Shown here one piece after another: positions 10,745 through 22,374 of a stretch of 64,000 nt of DNA. How positions within the stretch are numbered: the stretch's first letter is position 1; every line of letters starts with the position of its first letter. Both the position numbers and the translations under genes were made by a program. Location of the stretch: NCBI RefSeq assembly GCF_024586455.1, contig NC_065921.1, forward strand, positions 84,132,163-84,196,162, given 5' to 3'. Under the pieces are notes generated by a model that worked only from the letters and a program-made list of their open reading frames with translations, had not been told where the DNA came from and ran no database searches. This stretch comes from Bactrocera neohumeralis (taxonomy: Eukaryota; Arthropoda; Insecta; Diptera; Tephritidae).

Positions 10745-12949
10745 ATTAAATCCAGTGCTGCCAAAGGCAAGCAATAAATATTGATAATTCTAATTAAGTA
10801 ACTGAGGCTGCATTTGCCATATTTTCCAACTAACAGCAGGGAAGGACACGTCCTGTTTACATACATACATAGCTAAATATTAATATGAATTGATTTGTGT
10901 GTGTTGAGCATTTCAATTAAATGTGCAGGGTAAAATTAGAAAAAGGTAAAAATAGAATAAAAAAAAAAATAAAAAAGAAATTAAAAACAAAAGCAAACAC
11001 AAAACAAATGTCGGAAAATACAAAAATATGTAACTGTTAGCATATATTTACGCAGTGCCACCGCAGAGCAGAAAATATGTAAAACGGAAATAATTACGCA
11101 TACGCAGTGCTGCACTCAGCTAACTACAAAAGCTGCGAAAGGAAGCTGTGCTGCGTCAAAGCAATCATGAATAATCAGCATGCGCATATATGAGCCAGAG
11201 CAATGTCTATATTATAGTAACAACAACAAATTAAAATTACAACAACAATATGTTACAACACCACACTTAATAAAATTACAGAGCGCAATGAACCGAGCGC
11301 CCTCGACGCTATTTGCTTTTGTCCCGCGCTGACAATGTTATGTGGCAAATGTTAATAGAGAAATGACAAAACTGTGGCAACTACTACCACAACAAACAAC
11401 AACACGCTTGTTTTCAACAAACTACAACAAAAACAAAAAAAATTAACATACAAGCAGTGCTTAGGAATTTTCGCCCCTTGCCCGCCCCATTTGTTGACCA
11501 CATTTACAAAATGAAAATGTATGCGCACACAAGCCCACATAACTGTTTTGCAAACATGACAGCATATATTTGAAAATACGTCGTTCGGCATATATGCGGC
11601 TGGTGGCGATGGTGGTGGCAGCGCTTGGCGAGCGGAAATCCAGCGCTAGTTGCCACAACAAGGCAGGAGGCCAGCAGTGGCGGCAGCAACAGGCCAGCAA
11701 GCGGCCAGTCCGTGTAATTGTATAACTGGGCCAGCGATGTGGCAACAACAAAAACAAGCGAAACAAGAACTAACGGTAATATTAGCATGCTACACACAGC
11801 AACAAGAGAAAAAAAAGCATAGAAAATGCGCGCAGTGCTGCAGCCAGTGTTGCCATATGCAATCAAGAATGCGTGTTAGGCGAAAACAAATACACAGACA
11901 CACACGCAAATGCTGTGTGTGTGCGAAACAAGCGGCGTTGAAATGTGCGGAAATGCTCGCAAAATGTCTGTCAACACGCTTTGCATTTGTAATTGTATGT
12001 GAATTCGCTGCTAAATGCATATGTATGTGTTGGCTTGTGCATGTATGTGTCGTAAATTGTTTGGCGTTCACTTTCGTTGCAGGTTTTGGCGTTGTATTTT
12101 TGTTGTTTTTTTTGCATATTTTGCTTTGCTTTCCTTCAATTTGTTGCCTCAACGCTTTCGTATGTGTATCTAACGCTATGTTTGCATGTGTGTGTGTGTG
12201 TGTATTTGCTTATGTAAATGCTTAACTATTGTCATTCGCCTGCATACACGCGTTCGTAAATATTTATGAGTTCCTTCACTGGCTCATCAAAGTTTCAAGT
12301 GCAAGCGCACACATACAAATTGGAAGAGTTAGCCCTGTTTGGAAATTAAGGCTTACGTAATATGCATAGTTCAACACAGTACAGTTATATATTAGTGTAT
12401 GCATGTGTGCATGGAATTCCTTAATTTTAAATAGCGCAGTCTTATTAAAATTGTCAGCAGATTTCATGGAATGAGTGGCTCAAAATCTGGAAAAAGTCCA
12501 GGCACTCGTATGAGACAAGCTTAAAAGTTTTCAAATCTTTCTTTATAGTTAACATTGTTTTGAGGTCTTAGCATAGAAAAGGGTAGCTGGAGAACAGTTT
12601 CGAAAAATACTAAACGAACTCATGTATTTTATCGACGTTTTCTGAGATTTAAGATATGCTGAATCGGTTATATGTGAGCTCTTTGGGCAAAAATTTTTTT
12701 CTTTAAAATTTTGGTCTTGTTAATTAGCACAATCAACCTCATTTTAAGGGCTTCTAAAGTCATTCTGTTTTCTTTTTTTTAAATTCAGTCCACAATATAC
12801 TCTGTTCGTTACCTTCGGAACCTAGACCTGTGTTGTTATATGACCTATACGGAATTCAGCAAACTACTTGCGAATGGTTAATGATCAGTACTTTGATGAT
12901 TCTAGCATCTGGCTAACTTCTTCTTCTTCTTTAATGATCTCTTCAACGT
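10745..12949. other. No gene recognised; A-rich and CA/GT-rich DNA
   Basis: The segment holds A-rich runs (10950-11020), CAACAA tracts (11220-11430) and a GT microsatellite (about 12186-12203). A 191-codon plus-strand frame at 11650-12225 is Q-, C- and V-rich, overlaps equally long minus-strand frames, and looks like translated microsatellite rather than a protein. No splice or domain evidence supports a gene. Confidence 0.4.
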
Positions 12950-13205
12950 AGTGGAACTCTTCCACTTCCTCTGCTTTTACTGGCGGGTTCTCAATTGAAA
13001 ACCATCATAGCTTCTCTTCCATTACGGAAAAGGAGTGGAGTTCTTCCATTTCTTCCGCTTTTACTGGCAATCTCAATCGAAAACCATCATAGCTTCTCTT
13101 CCATGAACACTCCTAAGACAAACTCATCGGATGTTCTCATTGTCCATGCCTCTGCATCATTTAGCAGAACGGGAATGATGTTGTACTTGTAGAGTTTGAC
13201 GTGTG
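12950..13205 (-). pseudogene. RTE/BovB-like LINE reverse-transcriptase fragment
   Basis: On the minus strand, codons at about 13200-13110 read LYKYNIIPVLLNDAEAWTM, followed by DEFVLGVF. This is the conserved block 'LY...V.PVLLYGAE.WT' and 'VFERK.LR' after the palm domain of RTE-type LINEs. Downstream on that strand the sequence passes into an 80-90-bp tandem duplication (copies at about 12951-13034 and 13035-13110). Related fragments of this LINE type occur on the plus strand at 45690-45807 and 46519-46795. Confidence 0.7.
12951..13110. repeat. Two-copy ~80-bp tandem duplication
   Basis: AAAACCATCATAGCTTCTCT together with the preceding CTTTTACTGG block occurs twice about 80 bp apart. The copies differ by small indels, so the duplication is older than the one at 3437. 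Confidence 0.8.
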
Positions 13206-13637
13206 AGCCAAGTCGCTAATACAATGACTGTTTATTTGAGGACAAGAAAAATATTTTATCTTAAAAAATATTGCAAAGATCTTCTTCAAGAACTGATAGT
13301 TTCATAGATGACTTATCGTGGCAGCCTTGGACTCCACCTTTTGCAGCTATCACAAGCGCCATTTGCGTCTTTCTTTTTTATTTCGTAGATGGTTTTTTAA
13401 CTAGCTTCGAACTGTAAGAAAATATATGTTTACTGAGACATTAACTCTTCCTAAGGTAGTATATTGTAGAGTACCTAATTCTTTATATGCATTGGTTGCC
13501 TTTTAAATTTCGTGATTTGGCAACACTGATATTACTCGGAATGTTTGGACACTTGACCGAGACGAATATTTTAAGTTACTGTAAGAAAGACAAGTTTTTT
13601 TTTTATAGCAACTTAAAATATTCATCTCGCCCAAAAA
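13206..13637. other. No gene recognised
   Basis: AT-rich sequence with no coding or structural signal. Part of it may be decayed LINE sequence from the neighbouring minus-strand fragment. Confidence 0.35.
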
Positions 13638-14175
13638 ATGATCGCTAATGGTAGATCATTCCAAGACGAATCTCGTGAAGGTCCACCAACATTAATTATT
13701 GTCCCGAAAACTATTGTTGTTGAGCGTAGACTGATACTGCAAGATCGTTATGTGACCTATCGGGATATAGAGACACTCAAATTCCATGAACATTTTACTG
13801 TAAAAAAACTGTTTCACGTTGGACCCCACATCTTTGTCAATCGCTCAAAAAAGGCTTGTGTCGATTGGTCCAGGGAAACGTTAAAGAAATACGCTAGCGT
13901 TACTTCGAAACATGTCTATGCCATCAGAAAGTTGATAAATCGTGGATTGATACATAGAAACCCTAAAGTAAATAGCAGTCGACAGTATGGCTGTTTCCAG
14001 ATGAGCCGAATACAACAAAGTTATTAGCATGAAGCACTTCCAAACAAATGGGTGCCAGCATTTATGGAACAACTGAACATATCGCAACAATACTTGTAGA
14101 ACACCCAGAACAATATATTCTAAATGATATACAACCATTTCTTTGCTGGTTGTATTTCAAGAAATTAGGTAAGCC
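13638..14175 (+). pseudogene. Mariner transposase, degenerate (SETMAR-like lineage 2)
   Basis: An open frame of 129 codons starts at 13638 within the transposase and lacks its real N-terminus. It reads FQDESREGPP (normally a DEFREGRP block), LILQDRYVTYRDIE, then HEHFTVKKL and SKKACVDWSRETLKKYASVTSKHVY. This is the N-terminal DNA-binding half and linker of the mariner lineage seen intact-framed at 23361-23708 (-). A frameshift near 13920 follows; the catalytic start region survives only out of frame, and the motif equivalent to MVAC.YGTTGHIAT is found at 14045-14095. No full catalytic triad is readable. The copy is much older than the two sister copies on the minus strand. Confidence 0.88.
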
Positions 14176-14244
14176 ATCCGCCGAAAATGGACCGCTCTTT
14201 ACTACAGTACTGCGAGCTTTCAAACATCGACTAAAATAACTGAT

Positions 14245-14540
14245 ACCAAAAGTCGCCGAGATCACGAGCTTCATCTCAGGCATCAATAGTCGCCATGAAC
14301 AGACCGACGATTCCATCAGCCCACAAACCATACCAAAGCATTTTTTTTCTGTATGAAATTGCAGCTATTGAATCTTTTGAGGTTGTTCTTTGTCCCAAAT
14401 GCGGCAATTTTGCTTTTTAATATACACATTGCTCCAGAAATGGACCTTATCGCTGAACAAAATTTGGCTCGAAAAGGTCGGATCTTCTTGGAACTTTTCA
14501 AGAACAAAAATAACATGACAGCTTGACACGACTCAAGCGT
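14245..14540 (-). pseudogene. DDE_3-type Tc1/mariner transposase fragment
   Basis: On the minus strand a segment reads from FSSQILFSDK (normally ILFSDEAHF, first catalytic Asp kept) through NCRIWDKEQP to MVCGLMES (normally VWCGLWAGG). It is the start of the DDE catalytic core of the same lineage as 3840-4260, 38930-39760 and 51060-51395. It abuts the 3' end of the mariner relic in opposite orientation. Confidence 0.78.
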
Positions 14541-15523
14541 GACTTGTCAAGCAAAGGCTACCTCTACTTGGATCACCCTTTAGAAATAAAGCTTGAAGCA
14601 CTAGAGCCATATCAGTTCTGAATTAGAACCTATTCTGAAAGGAAACAAATGCTTTAGGTATATTACTCACAAAGTTTCTTCAAAAATCTATGAACTTCTA
14701 TTATTTTACTGTAGAATGCGAATGCCTGAAAATGGTGGCAGCACTCGGCTAACATCAAAAACCGCCATAAACTCCACTTATCTTACAAATTTCACTAAAT
14801 ATGCCAACAACACTTTCATCATCAATAAAAATAACCCATATACCCATAATGCCTACCCGAAATTATCCCAGCAATTTCATTTAAAAGAAACCAGCTGCTG
14901 CCGCACATTTTCTTGTTTGCCAACACATTTATTAGCCCTTTAAAAGCATTTACGTACGCCCCGCTCCCCGCTGCTGCACAAAATTGAATATTTAACACAC
15001 ATACTTGTACATATGTATGCATACTTAAATAGCTCTCGTATGTGAAAATAAGATTGCTCGGCGCATTTGATGCTTAAAATTGCATTCGAGTGCCAGTGGA
15101 AGTTGTGAAGTGGAGGTTAAAGTGTGTAAGTAGTTCCAGTTGGCAGCTGTGCGTGTCACGTTTCACGGCTGCCATAAAAAAGTGTGCACGTACGCACACA
15201 CACACACAAATGCAGCGCCCGGCGATAATATAAAAATGGGCACTACTCGCAGGCATACGAACTTCAATGGACTTTATTTCGCAAGTATTACACCTTGCAG
15301 CGCTGTTTGGCAATCGTGAGGCATGTTCAGCATAGCTCGAGGCGCAAGTGGGCAGCGCGTGACAGACCGTGGACCGTGACGCTTTGGGCGACAATTGGCG
15401 TTGCTTCGATTTTGTTTTCATTATTTTTATTTTTCATTTTCATTTTTAGTTTTTGTTTTGGTTTTTATTTTGCGTGAAAAAGGACGCCCAACTATGCGAG
15501 GAGAGTGCGCAGCGAGCGTTGAG
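14541..15523. other. No gene recognised; CA-rich and G/C-richer DNA upstream of a candidate promoter
   Basis: A CACACA microsatellite lies at about 15196-15208. The composition becomes GC-richer with several GCAG words from 15280 on. Open frames overlap on both strands without domains. Confidence 0.35.
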
Positions 15524-15556
15524 TATAAAAATAATTTTTATTCTTGCAGTTACAAC
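15524..15556 (+). promoter_or_regulatory. Candidate core promoter (TATA box plus weak initiator)
   Basis: TATAAAA lies at 15524-15530, followed 24 bp later by GCAGTTA, a weak match to the fly initiator around A15548. The spacing is a little short. The sequence after it to about 15900 looks like a fly 5' leader: A-rich, with GCAGCAG words and two tiny upstream frames (MSKYK and MSKSESVAKLERH). I find no coding exon next to it, so this could equally be chance. Confidence 0.25.
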
Positions 15557-16134
15557 AACAACGGTAACAGCAGCAGCGGTAATTGGAGCGTAAATTTAGT
15601 GCTGCAGCAGTGCGAAGTCCGAAAAAAGCAGCAAATAATGTCAAAATATAAATAAATTAAAAGGGAAAATGAGCAAATCGGAAAGTGTAGCAAAATTAGA
15701 GCGACACTAGAGCGTTTTTTCGAGCGCTATGAAGAGAAGCGGCAACTATTTTTGTATTTGAAAAAAGAGGAAACAAGTGTTTAAGGTGAAAAGCTGCGTT
15801 GTTGCTAAACAATAAAATGCAATGGAGTAGATATAATTTATGGTGGAAGGTGCAAGTGGAAAAAAATCAATACATTTAAGCATGAATAAAGCGAAATAAA
15901 GCGATTAATTAGAAAAAACGTTGGCAATTTTTCAATAAGCAGTTATTTGGTATTGGAAAAAAGTGTCATGCGCTGTAGCGTTGGTTATTTTGAAGTAGAA
16001 ACGAAATAGTTGTAATTGAAGAAAGATGGAGTTACATTCAAAATCACGTAATGCAATGTTTTACATACATTTCGAAATTTAATCTATTGCATAAAGCGAA
16101 AATTAAAAAAAAAATCAAGTATAAATGCGAATAA
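15557..16134. other. Leader-like A-rich sequence, no long frame
   Basis: A-rich DNA with very short frames only. If 15524 is a real promoter this could be an untranslated first exon; otherwise it is spacer. Confidence 0.25.
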
Positions 16135-17830
16135 ACTGAGTTTTTTGTCAATGCAAGTGGTTAATAGCGCTGTCATGGTTGATAAGTGACAGCTGACAGT
16201 TGCGAAAGTTAAAGCAAAGTGTTTTTTAAGTTGTTAATTCTAACAAGCAACTTCTAAAATTAGCAAAATTTATTGCAAAGTGATGTAGATGTTGCCCATT
16301 TTGACAGATGGCAACTGTCAGCAATAAAGAGGTTGCCGTAATGAAATCTGAGAGATTACATAACCAAGCGATTTATTTAAATTTATTTTTTTTTTTCTAT
16401 AAAATATACGCTTTAATAAGACTGAAAAATTATCAGCTTCGATTTTCTATGAGATTTCTTATTATTGCTGTAATGGTTGATAGGCGACAGCTGACAGTAG
16501 CAAAAGCTAAAACCAAGGGCTGTTGAGTCGTCAAACTTAAAAAGTAATCTCTCTAAATTAGCAAAATTCACAGAAAAATTATGCAAATGTTGCCCATTTT
16601 GACAGATGACTATTGACAGAAATAAAGAGGTTGGTGTGATGAAATCTGTGAGATCACAAAACAAAGCAACTTATTTTAAATGAATTTTTATAAATATTCC
16701 CAAGAAAATATACACTTTTATAAAGCTGGAGCTTGTGTTTTAAATATCATCAAATAAATGGAAATATTAATTCTTTTGTCATTTGAAAATGACAGCTGAC
16801 AGCAAAAATTGACATTGAATATGTTAAAAATCCTGTAAAATAACTGCTTTAAGTAGAAAAATTCACTGTAAAGTTATGTAGATGGTTTTTTTTTTGGCTG
16901 CTGACAGCTGACAGCATCTGAAAGATTACAGTACAAAAAAAATATTTTGAATAAATTTTTATTGAAGTTTCCACGAAAATGTACCTTATATTAAGACTGG
17001 AATATTTTGAGCCGTTGTTTTGTTTTAATATCATCAATATAAAATTATTAATTCTGTCATGGTTGACAAATGACAGCTGACAATAAAATTTGACATGGAA
17101 TGTGCTATAGATCCTGTAGAATGACTGCTTTAAGTAGGAAAATTCACTCTAAAGTGATGCAGTTGGTGCTTTTTATGACAGATGATAGCTGACAGCATCT
17201 GAAATGTCACAGTACAAATATTTTGAATCAATTTTCATTAAAAATCAAAGAATAAGCAAAAAGATCAACTTAGTTAACTATAAACGCATACAAATCTTCA
17301 TTAGTTAAATCAAATGACATTTTACGCTCTCAAAGTTGATAGCTGTCAAATGACAGGAAATAAGCATACCTAAAGTGCTGTAATTTGCTCTATTCTGATC
17401 ATCTTCCAATGTATCAGGGCTATGAAGGGCGTAAATATATATATTGTTGTGAATCAAATGATTGTTAACCTTGTCATAGTTAACAGCTGACATGTGACAG
17501 AATATACAATTATATCAAATTGATTTACTTGCTGTAATCCTGATTATTTATAATTTTATAACTACTAGAGTGTGATAGTAAGGCTAGTGATTGATAATAA
17601 GACTGTGGCACTGAATTGGTGTATATATATTTTGTCAATAATTTTCAAACTGAGAGCTGACAAACTGATTTCTAAGAATATGAGACTGATTTGTCGAAAT
17701 GTCGTACATATTTTAATTTGCAACCTTTATTTGATAAATATGTTCGATATACACGACATCAAATTTGTTTTGTGAGATTTCATAAATGACAGATGACAGC
17801 TGACAGTTGAAAGCTTCGATTGTATAAACT
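16135..17830. repeat. ~300-bp satellite-like array with TGACAGCTGACAG motifs
   Basis: Diverged units of about 280-305 bp repeat at least four times, and single motifs continue to the right end. Each unit holds two anchors about 115 bp apart. Type 1 is a GTCATGGTTGATAA stretch followed by TGACAGCTGACAG (16187, 16486, 16791, 17071). Type 2 is a TGTTGCCCATTTTGACAGATG-like stretch (16303, 16600, 16903, 17184). Further AGCTG/TGACAG words sit at 17334, 17482, 17653 and 17795. The motif combines the TALE-homeodomain core TGACAG with the E-box CAGCTG. Whether these are functional binding sites is not known. Confidence 0.8.
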
Positions 17831-18754
17831 AAATGTTGACCAAATATTTAAGTATAAAGTTATAAGTTAATAAAAATAGTATTCTTGAAAATGCTACTTA
17901 TGACAATACTACTTTTTCGAATAATATTTTTAAATTTCAAAAATTTTTCCAATAAAAAGCTTTAAAAAATTCTCATTTGTCTTAAAAACTTTCACTAGCT
18001 GGCTCAACAACATTATATATACATACTTCGGCTTTCATCTCTGGCTGCTGTTCGGCTCCACAGCCGCCTAATTTGTAGCTTCGCCGGTGGCGCTAGGCAT
18101 GCTTTATTACTTGCGCGCCTCAACCAACAACAACCAAGTCAGCAACAAGCAGCAACAGAAATTTACAACAGAATCGCATGTACAAATGTATATATACCTA
18201 CATATATACATATAGTATATATAGAAACGTGAACGCAGTAATTTGGGGAAGCTTTTTGGGCCACTTTGCTGCCTTCGGGGTTAATTAAAAGTTTGCATGG
18301 GCACTGGCGCTTGGCGACCGACCGTGGAAAAGCGAAAGCGCAGCAGCAACATCACCAGCCGTAAGCAGAGTTGGTGAATGGCGCGAATAAAGGCGATATA
18401 AGTTGAGAGAGCGAAGAAAAAAACTAAAAATAAATAAAAATTAAGAAAACCGCGCAGCAGTAAATAGCGAACAAAGTGACCGCAGTAGAAAGTGCATGAA
18501 AGGGCACACGGAAAAAGACCGACTTTCGCAGGAGTTTCGGTCACAACGCGCATTCCCACTGCGAGCAGCGTATTCAGGGGAGCGCGAGCTTTTACAATTT
18601 ATATATATTTATTTTTACAATTTCGTTCCAATTTTTGTTGGTTTATTTTTCGGGAAGAAAATTTTTATTTTATGGTAGAAAAAATATTTATTTTTTTAAA
18701 TTTTTGCGTTTCTTTTAAATTGTGAAATTAATTAACTTAAAAAGTGTTTCGCTT
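17831..18754. other. No gene recognised; GC-richer stretch at 18040-18560
   Basis: A moderately GC-rich block (CAGCAGCAAC, GAAAGCGCAG) resembles a fly 5' leader but has no convincing start codon with a domain. The remainder is AT-rich. Confidence 0.3.
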
Positions 18755-19045
18755 GCTGTGCGCTCCTGCTGTGCTGCCTACATTTAGGCACTTGGTGTAG
18801 CCAAAATGTGGTGCTGCATACTTTTAGGTGCCGCAAGGAACGTGAGCTCTTTGCGCTGTCTACATTTAGGCGCTTGATGTAGCTAAAATGTTGTGATGCA
18901 TACATTTAAGCGCCTGAGGGAGTGCACGCTGCATACATTTCGGCGCCTGATGTAGCCAAAATGCTCTACTGCATACTTTTAGGTGCCGCAGGGAATTATA
19001 ATTCTCTGCGCTGCATACAATTAGGCGCTTGAGGTGGCGAAATAA
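18755..19045. repeat. ~40-bp tandem repeat, core GCATACATTTAGGCGC
   Basis: About seven diverged units share CTGCATACATTTAGGCGC. They alternate between a version followed by TGATGTAGCCAAAATG and a version reading TTTTAGGTGCCGCA(A/G)GGAA. Like units (18811 and 18968) lie 157 bp apart, which points to a four-unit higher-order block. The same core occurs alone at 63222-63240 and, diverged, near 63581. Confidence 0.8.
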
Positions 19046-20894
19046 ATGAATTTTGAAGAGCACAAAAAATTTTAAAAATCTAAAGATAATTTCAAATGAG
19101 CAGGCATCGCCGTACAACCAAACTGGCGAAATGGCCGCTTAGAAAAAACTCGCAAATGACAATTCCCACATAATTTTGCAAATGTTTAACTAAATTGTAT
19201 ACTTCATTATTTCGTGTCTTCGCTGTTCGCGCGCAATTTTGCGTATTTCATTGGTGACCTCTTTGCTCGCATTTAATTAACTGCACTGTGGGGAGCGCTG
19301 CCGCTGTGCCACCCTTGCCGTCATGCCTCAAAAATGCAACACTGCAGCGCGTTGCTAAAATGCGAACCACTGGCGTCGCCAAAAACTGACGCTGCGCTGG
19401 AAATATTTTGCCTGGAAAATTCATTTTATTTTTGGTTGATGCAAAAATATTTTCTGAAAACGCTAAGCAGCAGCGTTTTGCGCTGCAACTTTTGGCTGTG
19501 GCATGTTTATGTGGCTTACCGCAGCGCACGCCAGCTTGCGCCCAAATGCCAGCGCTGAGCTTGAGCGCAGCATAAACTGATTTATTTCCCCTCGGCGCAT
19601 GGAATTTATGTTTGCTTTTCAATAATTTATTTTTATTTTTGCCGAACTGTACTAATTTTGTGTGCCATTTTTATTGTTTTTGTTATGGCTTGCTTGCTTA
19701 AAATAAATATGTGCAAACTTTCCTGTTTTTCCGTATTTTAAACCACTGTTCCGGCTGTCTGTAGCCTCAAAACGCTAACGTTTCCTGTGACGGTTTTCTT
19801 TCCGGGTTTCCCACTCTTAAAATGGTGTGCACACACACTTGTACGTTTTCATTTATCTTTATGTGTAGTCTACATTCAACTCGATTTTGCTTAATTCACA
19901 GTCGGCGAACTTTATTTTCTGCCTTTTCACCTGATTTTCATTTCTTCTCAACTGCAACTAATTCAACCGCACCGAAATGCCAGCGCGACGGCGTCTCGTG
20001 CGCCTGCAAAGTGTGATGAAGTGCGTTTTGTAGCTGTATGCAGTGTATGAGTGTGTGTGTGTTTGTGTGTGTACGTTTTCACTGTGCTACTTAGCATAAT
20101 AAAGTCGTGGGCCCGCTTGGCTGCACAGGCGTCGGGCGGTCGTCGGTGCTGCTTTAGTGGTCGGTAATGCCTACTTAATTATCTAAAAAGCGGAAATGAG
20201 AATTTTACTTGTTGCCATTTGCAAGTTTTTGAACATGCACCAAATATATGGGTGCCATTGACTCGCTTTCATTGCGACCCTGTGGGAATTGGATATAATA
20301 CTATAATATGAAATTACTTTGGAATCGATTCATAAAGTAACAATAGAGATTCATAGTTCAGAAGCGGTTTTTGGTTGTGATTTTAGCAGAACAGAACGGT
20401 TTAACTCACTTCAGCTCTTTATAAGGATATTTATTTTTTCTTGTTTCCAGAAAGAATGCTGAACTTTCAGTTCATATATTCGAGCCACAGAGTGTTTACT
20501 GATCGATAAATTGATCTTCAAAGAAGCTTAAACGTTTCCTCATATGCCATTCTCATATAAACTTTCTAATTATAATAATATTCGATAATTATCGAAGCAA
20601 TAATAGAGCCAAGAACATTGTTGTTGTTAAATTAATGGCACCAAACATTTTTCTAAATGATATCGAAAAAACCTACCAAGTTGACAGTCCAATGCCGGAT
20701 AAAAATCTTAGTTATTTCCGGATTCGAAAACCGTGCGTCGTAAGGACAGAGTATTGAGTGTTTGACTACGAATAAGTTGTTCAGGATTCGAACTCTAACA
20801 AATCCAAAGCCTAGTATATAAGTAAAGCTTAATTTTGCTACCCTCGGGTGGGAAAATAATATAGACCCCCCCCATTAGGCCCTTCCGGTGCTGA
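19046..20894. other. No gene recognised
   Basis: GC-richer, GCTGCG-containing DNA at 19250-19570 gives a 124-codon minus-strand frame without any domain. The rest is AT-rich, with GT tracts near 20050-20075 and a run of Cs near 20867. Confidence 0.35.
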
Positions 20895-21395
20895 GAATAT
20901 TCTTTGTGTAACGCACTTCGACAGCCAAGCGGCCAAACTGGTTTTGAGCTCGCTGACTGTGCGATCAAAACTAGTCAAGAAGTGCATGACCTCATTAGTA
21001 ATAGCTCTACGCTTTTTCTATATAAGACTCGTATAGGTGTCCGGTCTCGTTGGAAACTGCTAAGCCGAAGAGGCTGGCCAAGAGGGCATCCTTTCCCCAA
21101 CTTCATACATTTGGGGTGGAATCTTCTCCGATAGCGCTCAGCTAGCGCTGGCAAACGACTGGAACTTGTGCGACTGCGAGATCCTTCTGGCATACATTAA
21201 GACATCGTTCGAACTACTGGCTCTTAGAAAAGTCATCCTCGCTACAATTATAGGTGTTCTGACTGGACAATGGGTTTACATGCGGTGCGCTTAAATGATC
21301 TATTGGATGCTCTTTGGTAGGTACATCTTTGGTGAACCTAGAGAACTGGCTGGGATTGATATTAACCGCCTTAATAGTCTATATGAAATTTCATG
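20895..21395 (+). pseudogene. Non-LTR retrotransposon RNase H / C-terminal fragment
   Basis: The plus strand reads DSQAAKLVLSSLTVRSKLV (normally DSQAALKAL in RNase H of I/Jockey/Loa-type elements). It then becomes frame-broken and ends with IIGVLTGQW (normally LVGVLTGH, before the terminal zinc knuckle) and AGIDINRLN. The catalytic layout cannot be followed across the shifts. Another copy of this lineage is at 36395-37140. Confidence 0.75.
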
Positions 21396-21774
21396 AAAAT
21401 ATCTCGTAAAATAAAAAAATATTTCATACAAGAACTTGCATTCGTTCAGTCTGTTTATATGTCAGCTACATACTATTAGGGATCGGTATTGGCGGCTCCG
21501 ATAAATTAACAGTTTTAGGGAGAAAAAGTGTGTATAAAATTTCACGATGGACTGCGGTATAGGGTGGTGTATACTCCCATCATCTTGACATCTCTTTTTA
21601 AATCCCTCTGCCACACTCAGCCAGAATCCTCCAAGCGGAAGTGCGAGGTTTAGATAAGGCCTGTGAAGCACTATAAAATAAAAACGGGAGGATATAGAAG
21701 TCAAACATATATACGGACAGCCAGGCAGCATTGTTAGTTTCTCGACACCACAAATAAGTTCTAGCGTAGTCTGC
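21396..21774. other. No gene recognised; spacer between LINE remnants
   Basis: A 105-codon minus-strand frame (21462-21779) has no recognisable domain. The stretch may be 3' sequence of one LINE relic or 5' sequence of the next. Confidence 0.3.
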
Positions 21775-22090
21775 AACATCTGAATGGCTTTAAGCTCACT
21801 GGCAGTTCAACTCTACTTGTCCATAATTTGATTTTCCGGTCGCAGGAATATTTTCGGCAAACAAAAAGGCGGACGTGCTGGCAAAGCTAGGACCCTCTGG
21901 CCTCTTTAGACGACTCCGAGGCGGAGTCAGTACCATGCCCGCTGGGAACGATCAAACGAGAGCTTTATAAAAATTTTGAAAAACTAGCTCAGAGCAGATG
22001 AAACTCTATAACAAGCTGCAAGAAAATAAAACAGATACGGCCCAAATATGACAGAAAGCAAATCAAGAACTTACTACTGGTTTTCCCATA
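21775..22090 (+). pseudogene. Second non-LTR retrotransposon RNase H fragment
   Basis: The codons read GRRNIFGKQ and, one frame over, KKADVLAKLGPSG. This matches the end of RNase H (G..NI.GNEKAD.LA). It is followed by a block equivalent to 'PCPLGTIKRELYKN'. It belongs to a different element from the RNase H piece at 20895. Confidence 0.7.
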
Positions 22091-22374
22091 AGAGTGATAT
22101 GGCTTCTTTTAAAGTTTTTCCAAGACAAAATCAGCAAATTTCCGAAGTTTACAGAGGTGCAATGGCTTCAGTTTTTGAGTGAGAACAATTTTATACGGAT
22201 GCCAAGCCAAATCCTTTCTCAAAATCCGCGAGATTCTAATTTGAAACAGTTCTAGTTTTCGAGAACGTCTTGGAATCGACAAATATGCCAAATATGATCT
22301 ATCACCAAGTTTGTTTAAAGCAGCTGCTTAAGTAGGTACACCTTAGTAGTGCGCTGCGACTTTTTTATTGGATA
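22091..22374. other. No gene recognised; short spacer
   Basis: No motif supported. It may include the undetected 5' end of the mariner that follows. Confidence 0.3.

Noticed and set aside
11650..12225. 191-codon plus-strand open frame
   Set aside because: It is Q-, C- and V-rich, crosses CAACAA and GTGTGT microsatellites, overlaps minus-strand frames of similar length and shows no domain.
19248..19622. 124-codon minus-strand frame
   Set aside because: No recognisable domain; the composition follows GCTGCG-rich DNA and an opposite-strand frame overlaps.
20690..20830. tRNA-like GTTCGAATCC words on the minus strand
   Set aside because: No acceptor stem, D-arm or anticodon arm can be placed at the required spacing.
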